DNA of 64,000 nucleotides from Bacteroidaceae bacterium. Its GTDB lineage: Bacteria; Bacteroidota; Bacteroidia; Bacteroidales; Bacteroidaceae. Below, piece by piece: positions 17,318 through 26,758 of the stretch. The notes below the pieces were generated by a model. That model searched no databases. It was not told where the DNA came from and saw only the letters and a list, made by a program, of their open reading frames with translations. The position numbers and the translations under genes were made by a program. The stretch spans positions 1-64,000 of the forward strand of contig JAKSIP010000001.1 of the NCBI GenBank assembly GCA_024398715.1, in the 5' to 3' direction. The stretch's first letter is position 1, and the number at the start of each line of letters is the position of its first letter.

Positions 17318-19429
17318 ATGAACAAAAGTCATTTTATTTATTGTTTGACTTTCGGGTTGTTTGCAAGCTTTGCCGTTTCCTGTGCGGGCAATGCAGAAAA
17401 ACCTGAAAACAGTAACGGACACAATCTGTGGTTCCATTCGTTGCAGGGTGAAGAACCTTTTGAATTTGTTCCGCAGGAGCAAAAGACTACATTGAACATC
17501 TTGTCCAATGAACTGGCTCAGAACTGGAAAGGAAAGGAACCTGTTATTGTAAAATACACAGGCCGCAGCAAACTTCTTGCAAAAGACGGCTTCAGACTGT
17601 ATTGGTTGCATGATACGGTCTGGGTTCAGGCCAATACTCCAATTGGGGCTATGTATGGTGTTTATGACCTGATACGCCGTCAGGAAACAGGCACATTGCC
17701 AAAGGTAGGCAAGGACATGGTGGAGATAACCTCTGTTCCAGCCTATGAGTACAGGGTGTTGAACCATTGGGATAACCCCAATCTGACAGTTGAACGCGGA
17801 TTCGCCGGCAAATCACTGTGGAAGTGGAAGGAACTGCCAGATATTATCCGTCCGGAATACGAGGAATATGCGCGCGCCAATGCTTCTATCGGTATCAATG
17901 CAACCGTTCTGAATAATGTGAATGCGGATCCGTGTATGCTTACAAACGAATATCTGCAGAAAGTCAAGGTTCTTGCTGATATTTTCCGTCCGTACGGAAT
18001 CCGTGTTTTTCTCAGTCTGAATTTTGCCGCTCCAAAACATCTGTCTGATTTAAAGACTTCTGATCCTCTTGATCCGCGTGTAAGACAATGGTGGAAAGAC
18101 AAGGCAAAAGAAATTTATTCCCTTATTCCTGATTTTGGCGGATTCCTTGTAAAGGCAAACTCCGAGGGGCAGTCAGGTCCGCAGGATTACGGACGTACTC
18201 ATGCAGATGGTGCCAATATGCTGGCCGAGGCTGTTGAGCCTTACGGCGGTATAATCATGTGGCGTGCATTTGTATATGCAGCAACAAGTCCGGACCGTGC
18301 AAAACAGGCTGTAGAGGAATTTGTCCCGTTGGACGGCAAATTTAAAGATAATGTCATTATCCAGATAAAGAACGGCCCTGTAGATTTCCAGCCGCGTGAA
18401 CCGTTCAGCCCGTTGTTTGGCCAGATGCCAAGAACACGCGTTATGGCAGAGTTCCAGATTACACAGGAGTATCTGGGTCATTCCAACCATCTTGTTTTCA
18501 TTCATCCCACGTGGAAAGAATGTCTCGATGCCGATACATACATGAACGGACCTGACTATTCTGTCTATTATATCACATCGGGCAAAAAACCGTTCCATAA
18601 TTTGAGTGCAATCGCCGGCGTGGCAAATATCGGTGACAGTGTAAACTGGTGCGGACATCATTTTGCACAGGCCAACTGGTATGCATACGGCCGTCTTGCA
18701 TGGAATCCGGAACTTACATCTGAACAGATTGCCGATGAATGGATAAAACAGACATTTACAGACAACAAGAAATTTGTGAAAGAGGTAAAAGAGATGATGC
18801 TTCTTTCAAGAGAAACAAATGTCAATTATGAAATGCCTCTTGGTCTGCATCATGTGTTTGCTGGTGCCGGCCATTACGGACCCGGCCCGTGGGAAGGGGC
18901 ATCGCGTCCGGACTGGTCTCCAAAATATTATCATAAGGCAGCTGCAGACGGCATCGGTTTTGACCGTACTGACAAGGGTACAAATGCTGTTGAACAGTAT
19001 AAGGAACCGTTGCGTTCATTGTATAATGATCCGGCTACATGTCCCGATGAACTGATTCTGTGGTTCCATCACCTGCCATGGGATTATAAGATGAAGAGCG
19101 GACGTACGCTGTGGAATGAATTGTGCTACAGATATCAGTGCGGAATTGATCAGACAAGAAAGAATATTGACACATGGTCAAAATTGCGTCCGTATGTGGA
19201 TGAACAGCGTTTCAACGATGTATATGTCAAACTGGTCCGTCAGGCTAAGGATGCCATCTGGTGGCGTGATGCTGAAATGCTTTATTTCCAGACTTTCAGC
19301 GGAATGGAAATCCCTGCAAAATATACCCAGCCGCAACATACGCTGGATGAATTGCAGCACTTCCGTCTGCGTATTTCCAATTACGAAACTCCGGCTCTTG
19401 ACAAACTCCCGGAATATACCCTTGAATGA
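17318..19429 (+). CDS. GH67 alpha-glucuronidase lipoprotein
   Basis: A 703-residue alpha-glucuronidase that releases (4-O-methyl-)glucuronic acid from xylo-oligosaccharides. It has a lipoprotein signal with lipobox AVSC at Cys22, so it is likely anchored in a membrane facing the periplasm or outside. Catalytic residues align at a constant offset with those of Cellvibrio GlcA67A (Glu292, Asp365, Glu393): here Glu283 in ANSEGQSG, Asp356 in GPVDFQP and Glu384 in ITQEYLG. The core GFLVKANSEGQSGPQDYGRT is typical GH67, and length is normal. Its stop codon overlaps the start of a UroD-type methyltransferase by 4 nt (ATGA), so the two are translationally coupled. Confidence 0.95.
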   Translation: MNKSHFIYCLTFGLFASFAVSCAGNAEKPENSNGHNLWFHSLQGEEPFEFVPQEQKTTLNILSNELAQNWKGKEPVIVKYTGRSKLLAKDGFRLYWLHDTVWVQANTPIGAMYGVYDLIRRQETGTLPKVGKDMVEITSVPAYEYRVLNHWDNPNLTVERGFAGKSLWKWKELPDIIRPEYEEYARANASIGINATVLNNVNADPCMLTNEYLQKVKVLADIFRPYGIRVFLSLNFAAPKHLSDLKTSDPLDPRVRQWWKDKAKEIYSLIPDFGGFLVKANSEGQSGPQDYGRTHADGANMLAEAVEPYGGIIMWRAFVYAATSPDRAKQAVEEFVPLDGKFKDNVIIQIKNGPVDFQPREPFSPLFGQMPRTRVMAEFQITQEYLGHSNHLVFIHPTWKECLDADTYMNGPDYSVYYITSGKKPFHNLSAIAGVANIGDSVNWCGHHFAQANWYAYGRLAWNPELTSEQIADEWIKQTFTDNKKFVKEVKEMMLLSRETNVNYEMPLGLHHVFAGAGHYGPGPWEGASRPDWSPKYYHKAAADGIGFDRTDKGTNAVEQYKEPLRSLYNDPATCPDELILWFHHLPWDYKMKSGRTLWNELCYRYQCGIDQTRKNIDTWSKLRPYVDEQRFNDVYVKLVRQAKDAIWWRDAEMLYFQTFSGMEIPAKYTQPQHTLDELQHFRLRISNYETPALDKLPEYTLE

Positions 19430-20397
19430 CTATGATAGAAAAATTATTTGAAAAGGGTGGTGTACCGGTAATGCCCATTATGACTCATCCGGGAATTGAA
19501 CTCATCGCAAAGAAAGTGATTGATGCAGTAACAGACGGTCAGGTGCACTACCAGGCTATTATGGCGCTAAGCAAAGCCTATCCCGCATCTCCTGCAAGTA
19601 CTACAATAATGGACTTGTCTGTTGAGGCCGAGGCATTCGGGGCTCAGATAGTTTTTCACGATGACGATGTCCCTACAGTTACAGGACGTCTTCTGACATG
19701 TGCTGAACAGGTTGTCGCATTGCAAGTGCCAAGCCTTGAAACCAAGCGTGTTCCGCAATATCTTAAAGCCATAGAACTGGCTGTGAAAGAACTGGATAAA
19801 CCTCTGTTCGGAGGCTGCATAGGTCCGTTTTCTCTGGCGGGCAGACTGTATGACCTGACAGAACTGATGATGGCCATGTATCTTGAACCGGACACGGCCA
19901 CAATGCTGCTGGACAAGTGTACGGAGTTCATCAAAGCATATTGTCTTGAAATGAAGAAACGCGGCGCAAGCGGTGTGGTTATGGCAGAGCCTGCAAGCGG
20001 TCTGTTGTCAAACGATGACTGTCTTGCTTTTTCCACCCGGTATGTGAAACGTATTGTTGAGGCTGTTCAGGATGACAACTTTGCCGTTATTCTGCACAAT
20101 TGCGGCAATACCGGCCAGTGCACCGATGCCATGGTCCAATCAGGTGCTGTGGCTTTGCATTTCGGCAATGCCATAGATATGCAATCCGCTCTGGATTCAG
20201 TCCCATCTGATATTGTTGTGATGGGAAATATTGACCCGGTAGGAGTGATGAAATTCGGGACTCCGGATAAAGTGCGTGCAGCTGTTGGAAATCTGCTTGA
20301 AATGGCTGAAGGACATAAAAACTTTGTCCTGTCAACTGGTTGCGATGTCCCGCCTGCAGCTCCATTGGAAAATATCGCAGCGCTGTTTGAAAGGTAA
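19426..20397 (+). CDS. UroD-family corrinoid methyltransferase with zinc ligands (MtaA/MtbA-like)
   Basis: A 323-residue uroporphyrinogen-decarboxylase-fold protein of the MtaA/MtbA/CmuA methyltransferase group. It carries the zinc-thiol motif of MT2-type enzymes, H-x-C-x79-C: His224 and Cys226 in LHNCGNT and Cys306 in STGCDVPP. Such enzymes move methyl groups between a corrinoid protein and a thiol. In this organism homocysteine or tetrahydrofolate is a likelier acceptor than coenzyme M; that is inference. It begins MTMIEKLFEKG with the first ATG inside the GH67 stop (ATGA); the ATG at 19432 is also possible. The coupling to GH67 is the main hint for a role with 4-O-methyl-glucuronate. Confidence 0.85.
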   Translation: MTMIEKLFEKGGVPVMPIMTHPGIELIAKKVIDAVTDGQVHYQAIMALSKAYPASPASTTIMDLSVEAEAFGAQIVFHDDDVPTVTGRLLTCAEQVVALQVPSLETKRVPQYLKAIELAVKELDKPLFGGCIGPFSLAGRLYDLTELMMAMYLEPDTATMLLDKCTEFIKAYCLEMKKRGASGVVMAEPASGLLSNDDCLAFSTRYVKRIVEAVQDDNFAVILHNCGNTGQCTDAMVQSGAVALHFGNAIDMQSALDSVPSDIVVMGNIDPVGVMKFGTPDKVRAAVGNLLEMAEGHKNFVLSTGCDVPPAAPLENIAALFER

Positions 20398-20417
20398 CCA
20401 TAATTGTTTCAGGAGAT

Positions 20418-22679
20418 ATGTCTGAAGAATTCAATTTGGTCAAGGAACTGGCCCTTATACTGATATCTGCTGGTTTGTTTACAGTAATATCAAAGGCTCT
20501 CAAACAGCCTTTGATCCTTGGATATATTGTTGCCGGATTCGTAGTGGGACCGCATTTGGGATTATTCCCTGGGTTTTCCGGTTCTGAAACGGTTCATCAA
20601 TGGTCTGAATTGGGTATTATTTTCATGCTGTTCTCTTTAGGCCTGGAATTCAGTTTCAAAAAACTGTTCAAGATAGGCAGCAGTGCGCTTACGGTTGCCG
20701 TAGCACAGTTCTTGGGAATGTTTACATTGGGGTTTGTTGTAGGCTCAGCCTTGTCATGGACAATGATGGAAAGCATATTCCTTGGCGCAATGATGTCCAT
20801 GTCTTCTACTGCAATAATCATCAAGGCATACTCTGACATGGGCATGAAAAACTGCTCTCATGCTCCGCTTGTATTCGGTGCATTGGTGTTCCAGGATATG
20901 ATTGCCGTACTTTTGCTGGTGTTGTTGTCCACTTTGGCTATATCAGATAAATTTGCTGGTTCTGAAATGATTCTGGGACTGGCAAAACTGGCATTCTTCT
21001 TACTATTGTGGTTTATTGTAGGAATATATCTCATACCTACGCTGCTGAAAAAGGCATCTGCTTATCTTAATGATGAAATATTGCTGATAATTGCTCTTGG
21101 CATGTGTTTCGGAATGGTCACATTGGCAAACCTTGCAGGATTCTCTTCTGCATTGGGCGCTTTTGTAATAGGCTCTCTGCTGTCCGAGACATTACAGGGA
21201 GAACATATCCATAAATTGACACAAAGTATCAAGGACATGTTTTCCGCAATATTTTTTGTATCTGTAGGTATGATGGTTGACCCCCAGATTATTGCCCAAT
21301 ACTGGCAAATAATTCTGTTGCTGACTGTTGTGGCAATGCTTGGTATTGTATTATTTGCCACGTCGGGCGCTCTTATTGCCGGTCAGGGACTTGAACGCTC
21401 GGTATTGTGCGGTTTCAGTCTGGCGCAATTGGGCGAATTCTCTTTTATCATTGCCAGTTTGGGATTTTCAATGGGAGTATTGAGAGAATTTATCTATCCG
21501 GTAATAGTTGCCGTATCTGTGATAACTACCTTTACCACACCGTATATGATTAAAGCCGGACAACCTGTTTACAGACTGTTGGTCCGCATTATACCGGAAA
21601 ACCGCCTGAAGAAGTTGGATAAGGTGCATAACAAAGAAACAGCCAATACCCAGGCTGAACGTAAGGAATGGAAACTCCTTATCAGATCTTACGCTCTGCG
21701 TATTGTTCTGTATGGTGTTATCCTGTCAGCTATCCTTATGGGCTCAGAAATGTGGTTGGACGGATTCATCGGGCAGCTTGTACCGGAATCATGGTCAGAA
21801 ACGGTAAAAAACATTATTACCGTATCGGTTACATTAATTGTTATGCTGCCATTCCTTGTTGGAATATCTTTTATGGGTAAACAGGTCTCACAGTCTTCAC
21901 GGAAACTCATTAAAGAGAAAACTTCAAATTATTGGCCGATATTATCTTTGTCCCTGTTCCGTCTGTTTATTGCAATAGCATTTGTAGTTGCTGCAATATC
22001 AAGCCATTTCAATCTTTCTTATTGGACTATTGTACTTATTGTAATATTTGGCTTATCGTTCTTTTTCATTGCCAGGAAGCAGATGAAACTATTTTCTACA
22101 ATTGAAAGGAGATTCATTGAAAATTTCAATTTCAAGGATGAATATACACGTAAAATGACTCCGGTAGGAACTGCTGTCAACGATAAACTGAGCAATTTCG
22201 ACATACATACCCAAATATTCACCATGTCTGCCGATTCCACTTTTGTAGGTCAGAAACTGAAAGATCTGCCATTCAGGAATGATTTGCACATCAATATTGT
22301 ACGTATTATAAGAGGACACCGCAGTATTTATGTGCCATCCGGTAATGAGTGTCTGTATCCTTTTGATCAGCTTGTGGTAGTAGGCACCAGTGCCCAATTG
22401 TCACAGTTTGAGACAATATTCCAACAGGAACAGAACTGCACAGCAGACAGCAATGCTTCAAACAGTGAATTCAAATTGGAACCTATTTTGCTCCAACAGG
22501 ATTCATATCTAACTGGTAAGAAACTGTCAGGAATAGATATGCGTTCATACGGATGTATGGTTATTAGCATTATCAGAGACGGCAAAGTAAGTACCAACCC
22601 ATCTCCTGATACAGTATTCGCTCAAGGCGATATAGTCTGGCTGGCCGGAGAAAAATCAGCCTGCGAGTGGTGGAAGTAA
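20418..22679 (+). CDS. CPA2-type cation/proton antiporter with RCK_C domains
   Basis: A 753-residue inner-membrane antiporter of the KefB/KefC/CPA2 type. About a dozen membrane helices fill residues 5-385, with LGYIVAGFVVGPHLG and ALVFQDMIAVLLL as family blocks. More helices follow around 420-550. Two C-terminal TrkA-C/RCK_C-like domains (about 595-660 and 680-750) would gate transport by ligand binding. It starts 20 nt after the UroD gene and is the last gene of the co-directional block. A function in pH or K+/Na+ balance is the family expectation. Confidence 0.9.
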   Translation: MSEEFNLVKELALILISAGLFTVISKALKQPLILGYIVAGFVVGPHLGLFPGFSGSETVHQWSELGIIFMLFSLGLEFSFKKLFKIGSSALTVAVAQFLGMFTLGFVVGSALSWTMMESIFLGAMMSMSSTAIIIKAYSDMGMKNCSHAPLVFGALVFQDMIAVLLLVLLSTLAISDKFAGSEMILGLAKLAFFLLLWFIVGIYLIPTLLKKASAYLNDEILLIIALGMCFGMVTLANLAGFSSALGAFVIGSLLSETLQGEHIHKLTQSIKDMFSAIFFVSVGMMVDPQIIAQYWQIILLLTVVAMLGIVLFATSGALIAGQGLERSVLCGFSLAQLGEFSFIIASLGFSMGVLREFIYPVIVAVSVITTFTTPYMIKAGQPVYRLLVRIIPENRLKKLDKVHNKETANTQAERKEWKLLIRSYALRIVLYGVILSAILMGSEMWLDGFIGQLVPESWSETVKNIITVSVTLIVMLPFLVGISFMGKQVSQSSRKLIKEKTSNYWPILSLSLFRLFIAIAFVVAAISSHFNLSYWTIVLIVIFGLSFFFIARKQMKLFSTIERRFIENFNFKDEYTRKMTPVGTAVNDKLSNFDIHTQIFTMSADSTFVGQKLKDLPFRNDLHINIVRIIRGHRSIYVPSGNECLYPFDQLVVVGTSAQLSQFETIFQQEQNCTADSNASNSEFKLEPILLQQDSYLTGKKLSGIDMRSYGCMVISIIRDGKVSTNPSPDTVFAQGDIVWLAGEKSACEWWK

Positions 22680-22683
22680 ACAG

Positions 22684-22715
22684 GGCAGGTCTTTGGCTAA
22701 TAACCAAAGATCTGC
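22684..22715. other. Hairpin between convergent antiporter and protease genes
   Basis: GCAGGTCTTTGG pairs with CCAAAGATCTGC around a 7-nt loop, overlapping the stop codon of the protease gene. It lacks a clear T tract on either strand, so its use as a terminator is uncertain. Confidence 0.45.
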
Positions 22716-25621
22716 TCTGCTGTTACATGTGTAATAGGTCCATATTCCTTTTCCAAAGATTTGAGGTCAAGCTCTTTGGCAGTACCCAAAATTCCAATGT
22801 GGTACTTGCGCCCTGTAATGTATTTCTGCTGGAAATCAACAATATCCTGCAAAGTGTAACCTTGAATCTTCTCGTACATCATTCTGTTCAACGGCTCCGT
22901 CAGTCCCAAATCTCTGCAGGACAGATAGCTGCTGATAACGCTTTCTTTGATAGTACGTCCGGTACGGAGCGATGTCAGCAGATTCTCTTTAGCCAGATTG
23001 AATGCCTTGTCAGATTGCGGCATGGAATCTGTAATCTGGTCAAAGGCCCGCAAAGCATCCATCATCTTGTCATTCTGGGTTGCAATATAGCGGTAGAATG
23101 TGTAGTTGCGTCCAAGACGTGAGGGTGAGTTTACACCTGAACGGGCAGTATATGCAAGTCCGCGGGCTTCTCTCATTTCCTGAAATACAATACCGTTCAT
23201 GCCTCCGCCGAAATATTCGTTATAGAGAGTGATGATAGGTTGCATTCCGGCATCGTACTCACGACCGTTGTTTGAGTATGCATACATGTATATCTGTTTG
23301 GCAGGATAAGGCGCAATGGTAACACTGTTTTCCGTCACTTTCTGCATTGGATATTTCTGGTACTCCAGACCTTTGAATTCATTGACCGGTTCTGCCGGAA
23401 TACGGTGTATGCTGCAAATGGATGCGGAAACGTCTTCAGCAGACAACGGACCGTAATAGGTAATGGTCTGTGCGCAGTCAAACAGAAAACGCAGAGCGTC
23501 AAGCAGTCCTTTTGATGTCAGTTTCTGTATCTGCTTGTTGGCCAATACCTCTTTTGCAGGCTGCGGACCGTAAATAAGGTATTGCTGCAACGCACTGAAA
23601 TTGGCGCTCTGGTTCAGCTTGTTGTCCGCACGGCTGCGCAGAATATCCGCTTTCAACTGGGACAGGATACCCTCATCGGGCTGGGCATTGTACAATATGT
23701 GTTCTACAAGTCTCATAGCTGGCTCCATATTGCGCGCCAGACCGCTGATAGTAAGAGTGGAACGGTCTGCACCGATACTCAAGTTCCAATTGCAGGCAAG
23801 TGCATAGAACTGTCTGTTGATTTCATCAGGAGACAGACTGTCTGTGCCAAGGTATGACAGATAACTGTTTGCAATACCAAGGCTGTTGTTGCTGTCGCTT
23901 CCATAATCGTAGCGGTAGGAGAGTGTGAAACGTCCGTTACAGGTGTTCTGCTTATATAGAAGTTCAACGCTGTCGGCATATATATGATGAATCTCCAAAT
24001 CCTTTTCAAAATCCACAAATACAGGCTCAATGGGTGGCACATCAGAGTTCTGTATGGCCGTCAGATAAGCGCTTGCCGAATCGCGGTTTGTCTGGATAGG
24101 GGTAATGTGTGGTTTGGCAATGGTTTTCTGCTCTGGGTCAACTCCCTGCAGTTTATAGACTTCAACATAGTTGTTATCCAGCAGGTATTTGCAGGCAAAC
24201 TCTGTAATGTCATTTTTTGTTACTTTATCTATCTGCGTATAGTTGTCAACGCACTGCTGCCAGTCCATATTGTTTACGTGGGCATCGACCAGCAAGTCAA
24301 CTATTGAACGGTTGTTTTCCAAAGCTGACATTATGCTGAGTTCATAGTTGTTTATGATTGACCGCATCATGGTGCTGTCAAAATTTCCAGTGCGTAATTT
24401 GTTCAATTCCAATAACATAAGGTCTCTTACCTCTTCTAGTTTCTGACCTTCTTTAGGATAACCGCGCATTATGAAAGGGGCATGTTCAGCCAGTCCGTAC
24501 TGACCTCCTACAAATCCCAATATCTTCTGTGTCTGCAGAAGATCCAGGTCAACCAGACCGCAGACTCCGTTGTACAGCACCTCGCATAGAATATTGTAAA
24601 CCATGGTCTCTTTGCTGTTCATTCCGGGTGCCTGCCATGCAAGCGTTATGTTGGGCGACTCGTTACCCAGCACTTCTATGCGTTTTGTGGCAGTCAGTTT
24701 CTCCGGAACAGGGAAGGAAAGCTGCGGCAATTCATTGTTTGGAGCCCAACTGCCGAAATATTTGTCAATAAGACGTATTGTCTTGTCCGGGTCAAGGTCT
24801 CCGCACATGCAGATTGCAATGTTGTTAGGTACATACCACGTTCTGTAATACTCCTTTATGTTTGTAATGGAAGGATTCTTCAAGTGTTCCTGCGTACCCA
24901 AGATGGTTTGTGTACCATAGGGATGGTTGGGGTAGAGCGCTTCAAAAACACGTTCAAACACTTTTCGCGAATCCTGTGTAAGAGACATGTTCTTCTCTTC
25001 ATATACGGTTTCAAGTTCAGTGTGGAACAGGCGGATGACTGGATTCTGAAAACGCTCGGCCTGTATTTTGCACCAGTTTTCAACCTGATTTGACGGAATG
25101 TTTTCCGTATAGACCGTCTGGTCATTGCCGGTATATGCATTGGTACCCTGTGAACCGATTGCTGCCATCAGCTTGTCATATTCATTTGGGATTGCATAGC
25201 CCGATGCCACATAACTCAAAGAGTCTATTTTTCCGTATATTTCAAGGCGCATGTCAGGATCAGTGGTTTTGCGGTACACCTCAAAAGCAGCCTCAATGGA
25301 ATCAAGCAGCGGTTTCTCCGCTTCATAATCGGTTGTGCCGAATTTGTCCGTACCCTTGAACATGAGATGCTCAAAATAGTGGGCAAGACCGGTTGTTTCT
25401 GCCGGGTCGTTCTTGCCGCCCACACGTACCGCAATATGCGCTTCAATACGCGGACGGTCTTTATTGACAGACATATAAACTTTCAGTCCGTTGTCCAAAG
25501 TGTACAAACGGGTCTCTGTAGGATCGTTTTCAAAGGTCCTGTATCCGTACTTGCAGCATGCTGTCTGCAACAAAACAGAACAGCAAAGAAACGCATAATA
25601 AAAAAACTGTCTGGATTTCAT
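22697..25621 (-). CDS. M16 family zinc protease, lipoprotein
   Basis: A 974-residue double-length M16 (pitrilysin/insulinase-like) metallopeptidase. The signal ends in a lipobox LQTAC (Cys22). The inverted zinc motif is HYFEH (His81, Glu84, His85) in TGLAHYFEHLMFKG. The protein contains two M16 halves; the second (from about 540) lacks HxxEH and should be the inactive partner domain, as usual. It likely degrades peptides in the periplasm. It is divergent from the UroD/GH30 pair and convergent with the antiporter gene. Confidence 0.94.
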   Translation of the reverse strand: MKSRQFFYYAFLCCSVLLQTACCKYGYRTFENDPTETRLYTLDNGLKVYMSVNKDRPRIEAHIAVRVGGKNDPAETTGLAHYFEHLMFKGTDKFGTTDYEAEKPLLDSIEAAFEVYRKTTDPDMRLEIYGKIDSLSYVASGYAIPNEYDKLMAAIGSQGTNAYTGNDQTVYTENIPSNQVENWCKIQAERFQNPVIRLFHTELETVYEEKNMSLTQDSRKVFERVFEALYPNHPYGTQTILGTQEHLKNPSITNIKEYYRTWYVPNNIAICMCGDLDPDKTIRLIDKYFGSWAPNNELPQLSFPVPEKLTATKRIEVLGNESPNITLAWQAPGMNSKETMVYNILCEVLYNGVCGLVDLDLLQTQKILGFVGGQYGLAEHAPFIMRGYPKEGQKLEEVRDLMLLELNKLRTGNFDSTMMRSIINNYELSIMSALENNRSIVDLLVDAHVNNMDWQQCVDNYTQIDKVTKNDITEFACKYLLDNNYVEVYKLQGVDPEQKTIAKPHITPIQTNRDSASAYLTAIQNSDVPPIEPVFVDFEKDLEIHHIYADSVELLYKQNTCNGRFTLSYRYDYGSDSNNSLGIANSYLSYLGTDSLSPDEINRQFYALACNWNLSIGADRSTLTISGLARNMEPAMRLVEHILYNAQPDEGILSQLKADILRSRADNKLNQSANFSALQQYLIYGPQPAKEVLANKQIQKLTSKGLLDALRFLFDCAQTITYYGPLSAEDVSASICSIHRIPAEPVNEFKGLEYQKYPMQKVTENSVTIAPYPAKQIYMYAYSNNGREYDAGMQPIITLYNEYFGGGMNGIVFQEMREARGLAYTARSGVNSPSRLGRNYTFYRYIATQNDKMMDALRAFDQITDSMPQSDKAFNLAKENLLTSLRTGRTIKESVISSYLSCRDLGLTEPLNRMMYEKIQGYTLQDIVDFQQKYITGRKYHIGILGTAKELDLKSLEKEYGPITHVTAEQIFGY

Positions 25622-25637
25622 ATAATTTTGATTGTAA

Positions 25638-25671
25638 TTTGTCCTGAAATGCTATCTATTGTCTATATTTG
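25638..25671 (+). promoter_or_regulatory. Promoter of the UroD2-GH30 operon
   Basis: TTTG at 25638-25641, 22 nt, then TATATTTG at 25664-25671 fit the Bacteroidetes consensus. The start codon is 23 nt after the -7 box. Confidence 0.75.
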
Positions 25672-25693
25672 TAAAAACAAAAATACTAAAAAT

Positions 25694-26758
25694 ATGAAAC
25701 CGGAACAAATCAAACTTTTAGAAGAAACATTGTCTTTCAAAAATTCAAAAATTCCCGTAGCCCTTATTGCCGACAGCCCATGGATTCCGGGCTATTGCGG
25801 CCACACATTCATTGATTATTACGCTAACAACAGAATTTTCATAGAAGACAACCGCAAGATTGCCAAAGATTTTCCCGATGCCATCTTTGTACCAAGCTGG
25901 TGGGTAGAGTACGGTATGACAGCTGAGCCAAGCGGATTCGGTTGCCCTATGTGCTATTTTGACGATAATCTGCCGCATCTGCATCCTCTTACAGAAGACC
26001 TTGACAAAGCTGAAGAAATATTCAAGGCATTGCAGCAGCCAGATCCAAAGACAGATGGCGTTATGCCGTTCCTTCTTAACCAGCAGCGCATGTATGAACC
26101 GTATATTAAAGAAGACGGAGAAGAAGTCTATATGGTATGTGCCCGTGGTCCGTTCACTGTAGCAAGCCACATCTTTACAGTAACCCAGTTGCTTATGCTC
26201 ATGATGATCAACCCCGATGCCGCCGCCACCCTTCTCAACAAGACAACACAGATGGTTATTGACTGGCTCAAGGCCCAGCTGGAGAATGTAAAGACAGCCA
26301 AAGCCATTATGGTGCTTGACGATGTCTGCGGATATTTCAGCCCGGAAGATTTCCAGACACTCTGCCAACCGTATATGCAGAAAGTCTTTGATGCGTTCCC
26401 GGAGTACCGTCATTTCTTCCACAATGACTTTACAAGCGATTCATGCTATCCGCATCTTGAGCAGATGGGTGTGAACGCATTCAACTTTACGTATAAGGTA
26501 GATATTGCAGAAGCCCGCAAACTTGCAGGAAAGAATGTTGTTCTTATGGGTAATGTTCCACCTATGCTTCTTGTAACGGAGACTCCGGAAAGGGTATATG
26601 CTGAGACAAAGAAAATAATTGAAAACTATGTTGCCGCCAACGGCAGCCATCATGGTCTGCTTCTCAGCACCGGAGGCGGTCTTCCAATGGGAGCAAAGAA
26701 AGAGTGCATCGATGCTTTGATTCAGGCTGTAAAGGACTATAACGCTACACTGAAATGA
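25694..26758 (+). CDS. UroD-family protein lacking the zinc motif (possible methyl-donor-side methyltransferase)
   Basis: A 354-residue UroD-fold protein, clearly in the methyltransferase part of the family (AKAIMVLDDVCGYFSPEDF, VVLMGNVPPMLLV, LLSTGGGLPMGA). The zinc ligands of MT2-type members are missing: where the other copy has HNC and GC, this one has HND (His243 to Asp245) and GG. It could be a substrate-specific methyl donor enzyme (MT1) rather than the thiol methylase; that is inference. The ATG at 25694 is preceded by a good promoter. Its stop overlaps the GH30 start by 4 nt. It is only distantly similar to the protein at 19426. Confidence 0.8.
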   Translation: MKPEQIKLLEETLSFKNSKIPVALIADSPWIPGYCGHTFIDYYANNRIFIEDNRKIAKDFPDAIFVPSWWVEYGMTAEPSGFGCPMCYFDDNLPHLHPLTEDLDKAEEIFKALQQPDPKTDGVMPFLLNQQRMYEPYIKEDGEEVYMVCARGPFTVASHIFTVTQLLMLMMINPDAAATLLNKTTQMVIDWLKAQLENVKTAKAIMVLDDVCGYFSPEDFQTLCQPYMQKVFDAFPEYRHFFHNDFTSDSCYPHLEQMGVNAFNFTYKVDIAEARKLAGKNVVLMGNVPPMLLVTETPERVYAETKKIIENYVAANGSHHGLLLSTGGGLPMGAKKECIDALIQAVKDYNATLK

